Shown here: one piece after another, positions 1 to 5,862 of the stretch | Numbering within the stretch: the stretch's first letter is position 1 | How the letters are laid out: every line of letters starts with the position of its first letter | NCBI GenBank assembly: GCA_023426765.1 | Contig: JAEZBW010000466.1 | Coordinates: 1 to 9,537, forward strand | Length of the DNA stretch: 9,537 nt | Direction: 5' to 3' | DNA from: Bacillota bacterium | GTDB taxonomy: Bacteria; Bacillota; Clostridia; DSM-8532 | Notes under the pieces: model-generated | The model's input: the letters and a program-made list of their open reading frames with translations, nothing else | What the model was told of the DNA's origin: nothing | Databases searched by the model: none | Made by a program: the position numbers and the translations under genes

Positions 1-2061
1 GACTTATATAGAGGTACACATTCAAACAAGCTGCTTAAAACACTAAATATCATTTGGCTTTCGGTTGCATCTGCTGTTGTCATTTTCTTTGTCATCACCA
101 ATTTGCGTTTTTCCAGGAGACTTAAAAAAGCGTGCAGCAGACTTGACATTGTCGGAAGCGAACTGCCTGTGTATGTGACAAATACAATTGAAACCCCATG
201 TTTATTCGGACTTTTTCGTCCGGCAATATATGTTACGCCTGAAACGGCAAAAAATAAAACAATACTGCGGCATGCCGTGGAACATGAGATGTCACACTAT
301 CGCCACGGTGACCATATTTGGTCGATTTTGCGCGGTGTATGCCTTGCGCTGCATTGGTTCAATCCACTGGTGTGGTGGTCGGTTTCCCTTTCCAGGCGAG
401 ACGCGGAGCTGGCTTGTGACGAGGCTACGCTCAAACGGCTTGGTGACCATGAGCGCGCCGGTTATGGCCGAACCCTGATCGGGCTGACCTGTGATAAAAA
501 AGCCGCATTGCTTGTTGCGGCAACAACGATGAATGGCAGTAAAGCCGGCATTCAGGAGCGCATTCTTCTGATAGCAAGAAAGCCCAAAATGGCGATATAC
601 ACCCTTATTGCCGTAGTGATCCTCGCAATGGCAGCAGTTGGCTGCACCTTTACCGGGGCAGTTCATCAGGAAGCAGGCACGCCTGTTTTTTCAGATCGCG
701 AGGATGTGATAAGCTTGACTTTACAGGGTCAGGGCGAAGGAACCGTCAACGTGGCGGAAGAATACCTGCCGGAAATGATGGATTGGCTGCACAGCTTCAA
801 GCTGGGTGAAGAAGTGAAAACCGATGAATATGCACCAGGCACGAACTCGTTTTCAGTTACGCTTGTGTATTCGGACGGCTCCAGCGAATCCTCAGGGATT
901 GATATCGCACAGGCAGACGGGAAGAAGTACTACATTGAAAGGCCCGAATTGCCGCAATGCTGGCACGAAGCATGGAAGAGCAGTGGAGAAATAGAAATTT
1001 CCATCGATGTTGATGAGAAAGTCCCTTCCGCGGTGATTGAGTACGCGAAAGATTATGTTGCCCTTATAGTGGCTGACTATATGGAAGCAGGCAGAAATGC
1101 AACGGAAGGTTGGGGGAACTATACCATCATCGATGCGCGGATAACCGGCCTGAAATCTGTGAATACCGGAACAGCAGGATTAAACAGCGGTGTGGCCATG
1201 TATCTTCTCGAGTACCGTTTGCTCCCTGATAAGATTGAGAATGTCCCGCCTGCCGGCGGTATGATGTTTGAGGAAGGGTGGATTACGGAATGGGGAAGCA
1301 CAGGGCAGCCGTATCTGCTTGTATATTATGATGAAAGCGGAAGTGAAGCCATCTGGCAGCGCATCTGTGTGACAAATACCGATGTGATAGAAGTGGATTA
1401 CGGAACGCCGGAAATGCTGGAACACTACGGAAACCCTTATACTGCCGCTGCCATGGAGCTATACGAAAAATACAAGCCTGACGAAGAGGTTGTTCCACTG
1501 ACGCAGGAACAGATTGAAAAAGCCAACGCAGCCCTGGCACCATTGATTCCCAACGCGGAGGGCGATCTGGATGTGAACCCGGTGTGCTGTTTCTTTACCT
1601 CATGGTATGATAAACCGGAAGACCTGAACTTTGCCGATTTCCTGAGGTATTTGCCAGGTTCCGTCTCAGTGACGGACGAAAAAGAGTTTAATGCCCTGAA
1701 AAAGCTGGATAATTGGAGGTTTGGCCAGGACGCAACCCTTGGAAATATGCCTGTGCCCACGCATAAATACCGGTCGGAGGTGGTGGACCAGGTTCTTTGG
1801 GAGTATGCCGGCATTTCGCTGGCGGCCTTAAGCGGATTTGGTTTTGACGATGTACTCTATCTTGAAGAATATGATGCCTACTACAACTTCACCAGTGATT
1901 TTGGGCTTGGCATGTTTAATTGTACGCGCGGAGAGATTGCCGGGAACTTCGTTCGTCTGTACTCGGATAATGGGGATGGAAGCGTTGCCCTGCTCACACT
2001 GCGCAATTGGGAGGGGAAATATTACGTTGTGTCGCATCAGTTGATTAAAGCACCAGGATGA
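1..2061 (+). CDS. M56 (BlaR1/MecR1-like) membrane metallopeptidase sensor, 5'-truncated
   Basis: The reading frame is open from base 1, so the real start lies upstream; 686 residues are visible. A membrane helix at about residues 17-34 is followed by a cytosolic zinc-peptidase region. It contains the GLFRPAIY motif (69-77), the HEMSH zinc motif (95-99) and ELACDE (136-141), which carries the likely third zinc ligand. LHWFNPLVWW (117-126) and a hydrophobic helix at 197-214 are typical of BlaR1/MecR1 membrane segments. In that family the peptidase inactivates a BlaI/MecI-type repressor after an outside signal. Here the roughly 470 residues after the last helix do not look like a penicillin-binding domain: I see no SxxK/SxN/KTG set. 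They look like two or three mixed alpha/beta modules of unknown ligand (about 230-300, 305-450 and 465-686). A blaI-like repressor gene would be expected just upstream. Family assignment is firm; the signal is unknown. Confidence 0.88.
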   Translation, partial: DLYRGTHSNKLLKTLNIIWLSVASAVVIFFVITNLRFSRRLKKACSRLDIVGSELPVYVTNTIETPCLFGLFRPAIYVTPETAKNKTILRHAVEHEMSHYRHGDHIWSILRGVCLALHWFNPLVWWSVSLSRRDAELACDEATLKRLGDHERAGYGRTLIGLTCDKKAALLVAATTMNGSKAGIQERILLIARKPKMAIYTLIAVVILAMAAVGCTFTGAVHQEAGTPVFSDREDVISLTLQGQGEGTVNVAEEYLPEMMDWLHSFKLGEEVKTDEYAPGTNSFSVTLVYSDGSSESSGIDIAQADGKKYYIERPELPQCWHEAWKSSGEIEISIDVDEKVPSAVIEYAKDYVALIVADYMEAGRNATEGWGNYTIIDARITGLKSVNTGTAGLNSGVAMYLLEYRLLPDKIENVPPAGGMMFEEGWITEWGSTGQPYLLVYYDESGSEAIWQRICVTNTDVIEVDYGTPEMLEHYGNPYTAAAMELYEKYKPDEEVVPLTQEQIEKANAALAPLIPNAEGDLDVNPVCCFFTSWYDKPEDLNFADFLRYLPGSVSVTDEKEFNALKKLDNWRFGQDATLGNMPVPTHKYRSEVVDQVLWEYAGISLAALSGFGFDDVLYLEEYDAYYNFTSDFGLGMFNCTRGEIAGNFVRLYSDNGDGSVALLTLRNWEGKYYVVSHQLIKAPG

Positions 2062-2122
2062 TCGGTTAAAGCTTCTTATGCATAAAATGTTAATATTGCT
2101 AAGCTTCCTACATACAGGAACC

Positions 2123-2151
2123 CTTTCAGAATTGTTTACATAAGGTATAAT
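2123..2151 (+). promoter_or_regulatory. Probable sigma-A promoter of the superoxide dismutase gene
   Basis: A perfect -10 hexamer TATAAT lies at 2146-2151. The best -35 match at 17 bp is weak (CTTTCA, 2123-2128), so an activator or other help may be needed. Transcription would begin near 2158, just before the leader stem-loop. No terminator is visible between the M56 gene and this point, so some read-through is possible. Confidence 0.55.
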
Positions 2152-2164
2152 ATACAGTCAGGCA

Positions 2165-2220
2165 GGAAGCCGTTCGGGAAACCATTCCTGTTGGGTCAGG
2201 TTCTTTTCCGGGCGGCTTTC
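2165..2220 (+). promoter_or_regulatory. Long stem-loop in the sod leader
   Basis: Bases 2165-2181 pair with 2204-2220 over 17 uninterrupted positions, four of them G-U. The loop holds a smaller CCTG/CAGG hairpin (2187-2190 with 2197-2200). No T-run follows, so it is not an intrinsic terminator. It would sit almost at the 5' end of the predicted transcript and ends seven bases before the Shine-Dalgarno. A 5' stabiliser or a regulatory leader are both possible; I do not recognise a known riboswitch class. Confidence 0.6.
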
Positions 2221-2240
2221 GCATGAAAGGGGAGGAGCAT

Positions 2241-2885
2241 ATGCCGTATATTATACCGGGAATGCACCGACTTCCGCCGCTGCCATATCCGTACAACGCA
2301 TTGGAGCCCGTCATTGGGGAGGAAACCCTGAGAATTCACCACGACAGGCATCATAAAAGCTATGTAGACGGACTGAATAAAGCGGAAATGTATTTGGTGG
2401 AAGCACGCAAAACAAATGACATGGAGTACATTAAATACTGGGAGAACGAACTGGCATTTAACGGTTCGGGACATATTTTACATAGTATCTACTGGACGGT
2501 GATGGCCCCTTTGGGTGCTGGCGGCCAACCTGGTCCACGTACAGTCAGCCATGTAAACCAATACTTCGGCAGCATGGATGCGATGAAGAACCAGTTTATG
2601 GAAGCCACAAAGAAGGTGGAAGCATCCGGATGGGGCATTCTGACCTGGCAGCCTGCCTGGGGACGGCTTGAAATACTGCAGTGCGAGAAGCATCAGAACC
2701 TGACACAATGGAGCGGTATTCCCATTCTGGTGTGTGATGTATGGGAGCACGCCTACTATCTGGATTATCAGAATAAGAGAGCAGATTATGTAGATGCGTG
2801 GTGGCAGCTGATCAACTGGAATGAGGTGGAGAGAAGGCTGACAGCGGCAATCAGAGGTCAGGTGCCTCTAATCATGGGAGGATAA
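2241..2885 (+). CDS. Superoxide dismutase, Fe/Mn family
   Basis: Disproportionates superoxide to oxygen and hydrogen peroxide in the cytosol. The 214-residue product has all four metal ligands: His33 (in IHHDRHHKSY), His81 (in GHILHSIYW), and Asp166 and His170 (in DVWEHAYYL). Tyr41 matches the active-site tyrosine. Gly77 together with Gln152 is the pattern of Mn-type enzymes, where the key glutamine comes from the C-terminal domain, but metal use cannot be settled from sequence. The usual WAW motif is altered to WGI (131-133). I chose ATG 2241 because AGGGGAGGAG (2228-2237) is a strong ribosome site just before it. An in-frame ATG at 2223 precedes that site and would add six residues. It appears to be transcribed alone, after a structured leader. 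Confidence 0.93.
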   Translation: MPYIIPGMHRLPPLPYPYNALEPVIGEETLRIHHDRHHKSYVDGLNKAEMYLVEARKTNDMEYIKYWENELAFNGSGHILHSIYWTVMAPLGAGGQPGPRTVSHVNQYFGSMDAMKNQFMEATKKVEASGWGILTWQPAWGRLEILQCEKHQNLTQWSGIPILVCDVWEHAYYLDYQNKRADYVDAWWQLINWNEVERRLTAAIRGQVPLIMGG

Positions 2886-2930
2886 GGCATTCATGTATCA
2901 TCTGATCTGTTAAGCGGTTAATGTACACAG

Positions 2931-3069
2931 GTTATAACGAGGCCAAGATGTCCCCCACCTCTATAGGTGGCGGGTACCGATTACCTTAAACAGGCGGTGA
3001 GCATATCTCCCGCCTCGATATAACGGTGTGTTGCAATTGCTTGCGCAATTGCTTCTGTTGTTATAACGA
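2931..3069. other. Structured non-coding element flanked by 10-bp direct repeats
   Basis: Contains no credible coding frame. The sequence GTTATAACGA occurs at 2931-2940 and again at 3060-3069. Between the copies lie three hairpins: CCC-CCACCT/AGGTGG-c-GGG (2952-2974, one bulge), GGCGG-t-GAG/CTC-CCGCC (2993-3014, one bulge) and GCAATTGC/GCAATTGC with a TTGC loop (3033-3052). The third is enclosed by TATAAC (3019-3024) pairing with GTTATA (3060-3065). It could be a small non-autonomous element with target duplication, a relic of an IS200/IS605-type end (such ends carry imperfect hairpins like the first one), or a stand-alone RNA. No transposase or nuclease gene is nearby, and orientation is unknown. 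Confidence 0.5.
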
Positions 3070-3082
3070 AATTTTCTGGTTT

Positions 3083-3135
3083 TAATGAAATTCTAATGAA
3101 GGGCTAAGGGGTTTTTCATAGTCCCCCGTTATAAT
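3083..3135 (+). promoter_or_regulatory. Promoter region of the LiaF-like gene with paired TAATGAA sites
   Basis: A perfect TATAAT (3130-3135) has no recognisable -35 at 16-18 bp; that position reads AGGGGT. Upstream, TAATGAA occurs twice, at 3083-3089 and 3094-3100, exactly 11 bp apart. Direct heptamers about one helical turn apart are the usual target of OmpR/PhoB-type response regulators, which often replace a poor -35. The regulator identity is inference. Part of the -10 lies in CGTTATAA, an inverted copy of the repeat found in the element just upstream. Confidence 0.45.
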
Positions 3136-3172
3136 GACAATTGTAAGTTAGCTCTTTAGGAGGATGATGAAT

Positions 3173-3763
3173 ATGAATCAATATCAAAACAATAATCAAA
3201 CAGGCAAACTGGGTTGGGGTGTTATCCTGATAGGAATGGGTGCGCTGCTGATACTGGGGAACCTGGGAATCGTTCCAAGCTTCGGGCGGTTAATCAGTAT
3301 CTTCTGGCCGATGATCATTATATTTGGGGCACTGATGTTCCACGTAGGCTTCTATTCAAATAGAAAGCTTTACGGCCTTCTGATGCCGGGTGGTGTGCTG
3401 CTGACAGTCGGAATTGTATGCCAAAGCGCAGTGCTTTGGAACATCTGGGGTTTCATGTGGCCCGGTTTCATTCTCGCACCGGCAGTTGGGTTGTTTGAAA
3501 TGTATATCTTTGGGAAACGCTCAAAGGGATTGCTCATCCCGGTTGGCATTTTAACAGGCTTATCGCTGATTTTCTTCTCAATCTCCTTCAACACGCTGGG
3601 CACCATGGCAAGGTACATCATTCCCGGTGTTCTGATCTTCATCGGCCTGGTTGTACTGACCAAGGATAAAAGACGCCAGCAGGGAGGATATGATTATCAG
3701 GATCCGAATGCATACCAGAATCAAAACAATCAGCAAAATTACTACGATAACAACAATCAATAA
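3173..3763 (+). CDS. LiaI/LiaF-type multi-pass membrane protein
   Basis: A 196-residue membrane protein with about six helices (roughly 13-34, 40-61, 66-83, 92-113, 119-139 and 147-163). It is built from repeats that begin with a Gly-rich hydrophobic stretch and turn at a proline: FWP (44-46), MWP (95-97), IIP (149-151). This is the layout of the LiaI/LiaF transmembrane domain found in cell-envelope stress modules. The globular C-terminal domain of LiaF is missing; instead the protein ends in a Lys/Arg patch (164-168) and a Gln/Asn/Tyr-rich tail (169-196). The N-terminus (2-9) is also Gln/Asn-rich. I chose ATG 3173, nine bases after AGGAGG (3158-3163); ATGs at 3164 and 3167 sit too close to that site. 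It seems to be a single-gene unit with its own promoter and terminator. Exact function is unknown. Confidence 0.78.
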   Translation: MNQYQNNNQTGKLGWGVILIGMGALLILGNLGIVPSFGRLISIFWPMIIIFGALMFHVGFYSNRKLYGLLMPGGVLLTVGIVCQSAVLWNIWGFMWPGFILAPAVGLFEMYIFGKRSKGLLIPVGILTGLSLIFFSISFNTLGTMARYIIPGVLIFIGLVVLTKDKRRQQGGYDYQDPNAYQNQNNQQNYYDNNNQ

Positions 3764-3787
3764 TCATACAGTACACCCATTATCAGC

Positions 3788-3815
3788 GGACAGGGAAGCA
3801 ACCCTGTCCTTTTTT
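3788..3815 (+). terminator. Intrinsic terminator after the LiaF-like gene
   Basis: GGACAGGG (3788-3795) pairs perfectly with CCCTGTCC (3802-3809) around a six-base loop, followed by six T residues (3810-3815). It starts 24 bases after the stop codon. Confidence 0.93.
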
Positions 3816-3914
3816 CTAACAGTAACCCGAACTGATCACATCCCAGTAGAGTTAGCGGGTGATTTAGGTGATAACAGGCTCCGCGCAATGCCCTCTTAAT
3901 CCTCTGGCTTTGTC
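3816..3914. other. Intergenic stretch before the tgt promoter, no gene seen
   Basis: No supported frame or strong hairpin. It begins with one copy of AACAGTAAC (3818-3826), a 9-mer that recurs in other intergenic stretches of this window. A weak ACCCG/CGGGT pairing (3825-3829 region with 3857-3861) is the only other structure noticed. Confidence 0.4.
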
Positions 3915-3943
3915 TTGACCGGGGGATAAAACTGGGTTAAGAT
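3915..3943 (+). promoter_or_regulatory. Sigma-A promoter of tgt
   Basis: TTGACC (3915-3920, five of six consensus) is followed after exactly 17 bp by TAAGAT (3938-3943, four of six). Transcription would start near 3950, leaving a leader of about 100 bases. Near the tgt start, CTTT (4027-4030) can pair with AAAG (4034-4037), covering the AAAGGA ribosome site. I found no preQ1 riboswitch pattern in the leader. Confidence 0.75.
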
Positions 3944-4048
3944 ATATCCGTTGAGAAATGCCTTTCATTAGCGGTGTTTACGCTGGCACACTGGAAGGTC
4001 ACCTACACAGAACACGCGCGAGCGATCTTTAATAAAGGATGTTGATAT

Positions 4049-5194
4049 ATGGCAGCAGTGACGTATGAGTTAATACATGTATGCAGGCAGACGGGAGCCC
4101 GGCTTGGACGGGTTCACACCCCTCATGGCAGTTTCGATACCCCGGCCTTTATGCCAGTTGGCACCCAGGCCTCGGTAAAGGGGATGTCCCCCGATGAACT
4201 GAAAGATGTTCAAGCTGGGATCATTCTGGGCAATACGTACCATTTGTATTTACGTCCCGGTCATCAGCTGATTGGAAGGGCCGGCGGGCTGCACCGGTTT
4301 ATGAACTGGGACAGACCGATCTTAACCGACAGCGGCGGCTTTCAGGTCTTCAGCCTTGCAGATTTAAGGGATATCCGGGAGGAAGGGGTTACCTTCCGAT
4401 CCCATATTGACGGATCCCGGCATTTCATTTCTCCTGAAAAATCCATGGAAATACAAAACGCGCTGGGTTCAGATATCATGATGGCTTTTGACGAGTGTGC
4501 GCCATATCCCTGTGATTACAATTACGCTAAAAAATCCATGGAAATGACCACACGCTGGGCCATCCGCTGCAAGGAGGCTCATAAAAACACCGGGCAGCAG
4601 GCCCTGTTTGGCATTGTACAGGGCAGCACTTATGCCGATTTGCGGCGGGAAAGTGCAAAACAGCTGACCGAACTGGATTTTCCCGGTTATGGTATCGGCG
4701 GCCTCAGTGTCGGTGAGCCTGGGGAGATCATGAACGAAATGCTGGAAGAAACCACCCCTCTGCTGCCGGCTGACAAGCCGCGTTACCTGATGGGTGTCGG
4801 CAGTCCGGATTACCTGATAGACGGGAGCATCCGCGGCATTGATATGTTCGACTGTGTTCTGCCCACCCGAATCGGCCGAAATGGCACTGTTTTCACAGCC
4901 AACGGGCGAATCATCGTCCGGGACGCCAAATACGCCGAGGATTTTTCACCGATCGATCCCGAATGTGATTGCTATGTGTGCCGGAATTTCAGCCGGGGCT
5001 ATATCCGCCACCTATTTAAAAGCGGAGAAATGCTTGGGTTAAGGCTTGCGACCTGGCACAACCTGAGGTTCCTGCTGAAGCTGATGGAGGACGTACGCGA
5101 AGCCATCCGGAATGACCGGTTGATGGACTTCCGAAATGAGTTCTTCAGTAAGTTCGGTTATGACAAGAAGACGGGTGCCCCTCAGGAGAATTAG
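4049..5194 (+). CDS. tgt: tRNA-guanine transglycosylase (queuine/preQ1 tRNA-ribosyltransferase)
   Basis: Exchanges guanine at the wobble position (34) of tRNAs with GUN anticodons for the queuosine precursor preQ1. The 381 residues are full length for the bacterial enzyme. Visible landmarks are Asp94 in LTDSGGFQ (general acid/base), FDEC (147-150), GIVQG (188-192), the substrate loop GGLSVGE (217-223) and Asp268 in FDCVLPTRIGRNGT, which matches the nucleophile. The structural zinc site is Cys306, Cys308, Cys311 and His337. Val221 in the loop is the residue of preQ1-using bacterial enzymes; queuine-using eukaryotic forms have glycine there. AAAGGA lies nine bases before the ATG. The usual upstream partner queA is not in the window; yajC follows, a frequent pairing, but separated by 248 bp with its own promoter. 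Confidence 0.97.
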   Translation: MAAVTYELIHVCRQTGARLGRVHTPHGSFDTPAFMPVGTQASVKGMSPDELKDVQAGIILGNTYHLYLRPGHQLIGRAGGLHRFMNWDRPILTDSGGFQVFSLADLRDIREEGVTFRSHIDGSRHFISPEKSMEIQNALGSDIMMAFDECAPYPCDYNYAKKSMEMTTRWAIRCKEAHKNTGQQALFGIVQGSTYADLRRESAKQLTELDFPGYGIGGLSVGEPGEIMNEMLEETTPLLPADKPRYLMGVGSPDYLIDGSIRGIDMFDCVLPTRIGRNGTVFTANGRIIVRDAKYAEDFSPIDPECDCYVCRNFSRGYIRHLFKSGEMLGLRLATWHNLRFLLKLMEDVREAIRNDRLMDFRNEFFSKFGYDKKTGAPQEN

Positions 5195-5195
5195 C

Positions 5196-5268
5196 GTGTG
5201 AACAACACCGGCACTGGTGTTACTGTTCACACCTCAGCAGATTTCGCATATGAACAGTAACGCACCGG
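5196..5268. repeat. Three-arm repeat forming two mutually exclusive hairpins
   Basis: Directly after the tgt stop, GTGTGAACA (5196-5204) pairs with TGTTCACAC (5224-5232), with an inner ACACC/GGTGT stem (5205-5209, 5216-5220). The same middle arm, GTTACTGTTCA (5219-5229), is also a perfect 11-bp complement of TGAACAGTAAC (5251-5261). The first and third arms are therefore imperfect direct repeats competing for one partner. The first hairpin could end the tgt transcript, but no T-run follows. All three arms lie upstream of the predicted yajC promoter. Confidence 0.65.
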
Positions 5269-5299
5269 CGCCTCTGCAACCGTTGAATGAAATATATGG

Positions 5300-5328
5300 T
5301 TGAATTGACCCGGGTTATTGTGTATAAT
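5300..5328 (+). promoter_or_regulatory. Sigma-A promoter of yajC
   Basis: TTGAAT (5300-5305) and a perfect TATAAT (5323-5328) are 17 bp apart. A TTGACC at 5305-5310 matches the -35 better but is only 12 bp from the -10. The predicted start near 5335 leaves a leader of about 108 bases. That leader holds an ATGCTT/AAGCAT hairpin (5335-5352) and a nine-pair CCGACTGTA/TACAGT-a-CGG stem with a T-rich loop (5368-5403). Confidence 0.68.
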
Positions 5329-5414
5329 GTTTTTATGCTTACGGGCAAGCATGTTATGCAATTCGATCCGACTGTACAAATGTGTTTTCCTTTTACAGTA
5401 CGGTAAAGCGATTG

Positions 5415-5432
5415 CTTTCAAATTGAAAGGAG
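5415..5432 (+). promoter_or_regulatory. yajC ribosome binding site inside a small hairpin
   Basis: CTTTCAA (5415-5421) and TTGAAAG (5423-5429) are perfect inverted repeats around a single base; in RNA the practical stem is CTTTC/GAAAG with a five-base loop. The right arm contains the first part of the AAAGGAG ribosome site (5426-5432), ten bases before the ATG. Folding could limit ribosome access. Confidence 0.5.
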
Positions 5433-5442
5433 AAATAGAGTT

Positions 5443-5793
5443 ATGAACTGGTTATTAACGGCTTTTGCTGAAAGTGCCACTACCACCGCGGCAGATCCTG
5501 CGGCTGGAGGAAATGGCATAATGGTTTTCCTGGTTCAGTTCGGACCGATCATTCTGTTATTTGGTTTAATGTATGTTCTGTTGATTTTACCCCAGAAAAA
5601 GAAGGAAAAGAAAACCCGTGAAATGATTGAATCCTCCATCGTAGGTGACAAGGTTATCTCTATCGGCGGGATTTGCGGCAAGATTGTCAATATCAAGGAT
5701 GATGAAATCACCATTGAAACCGGCAATGAAAGAACAAAGGTTACCGTGAAAAAATGGGCCATCAAGGAAGTTGAAAAACCAATTTCAGAATAA
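5443..5793 (+). CDS. yajC: Preprotein translocase subunit YajC
   Basis: Small single-pass accessory of the Sec machinery, associated with SecDF in characterised bacteria. The 116 residues show a short outer segment rich in Thr/Ala (10-24), one helix (about 26-50, ending LILPQKKKEKK) and a small cytosolic domain. The hallmark is present: basic stretch, then a region ending VGDKVISIGGICGKIVNI (67-84) and a beta-rich end with ETGNERTKVTVKKWAI. Length and order are normal for the family. The start ATG follows AAAGGAG at ten bases. secD/secF do not follow; a strong terminator ends the unit straight after the stop codon. Confidence 0.95.
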   Translation: MNWLLTAFAESATTTAADPAAGGNGIMVFLVQFGPIILLFGLMYVLLILPQKKKEKKTREMIESSIVGDKVISIGGICGKIVNIKDDEITIETGNERTKVTVKKWAIKEVEKPISE

Positions 5794-5829
5794 TTTAAAG
5801 CCCCGGCCATTTCAGCCGGGGCTTTTAAA
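5794..5829 (+). terminator. Strong intrinsic terminator after yajC
   Basis: AAAGCCCCGGC (5797-5807) pairs perfectly with GCCGGGGCTTT (5815-5825) around a seven-base loop, with four T residues at 5823-5826 and TTTAAA/TTTTAAA flanks. The symmetry may allow some function on the other strand. rimM starts only 34 bases downstream and no clear promoter fits between, so rimM may depend on read-through or on a promoter I cannot see. Confidence 0.9.
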
Positions 5830-5862
5830 TCTGTAAATGTATGAAAACCGGAGGATGATGTT

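Noticed and set aside
103..2061. TTG at 103 as the real start of the M56 gene
   Set aside because: The same frame is open to base 1 and encodes a membrane helix typical of the family, so the gene is cut by the window edge.
2223..2240. ATG at 2223 as the sod start
   Set aside because: The strong ribosome site lies after it; the ATG at 2241 has proper spacing and gives the usual SOD N-terminus.
2931..3069. CRISPR array
   Set aside because: Only two copies of a short palindrome with an unequal partial third copy and no regular spacers.
3690..3899. Plus-strand frame of 69 codons running through the terminator
   Set aside because: It begins inside the LiaF-like gene in another frame and crosses a perfect terminator; the Ile/Thr-rich start is a shadow of the Asn/Gln tail.
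3950..4048. preQ1 riboswitch before tgt
   Set aside because: The leader lacks the small H-type pseudoknot pattern with an A-rich tail, and tgt itself is not a usual target.
5196..5232. Ordinary intrinsic terminator after tgt
   Set aside because: The hairpin is strong but no T-run follows, and the middle arm pairs equally well downstream, so it is reported as a repeat.
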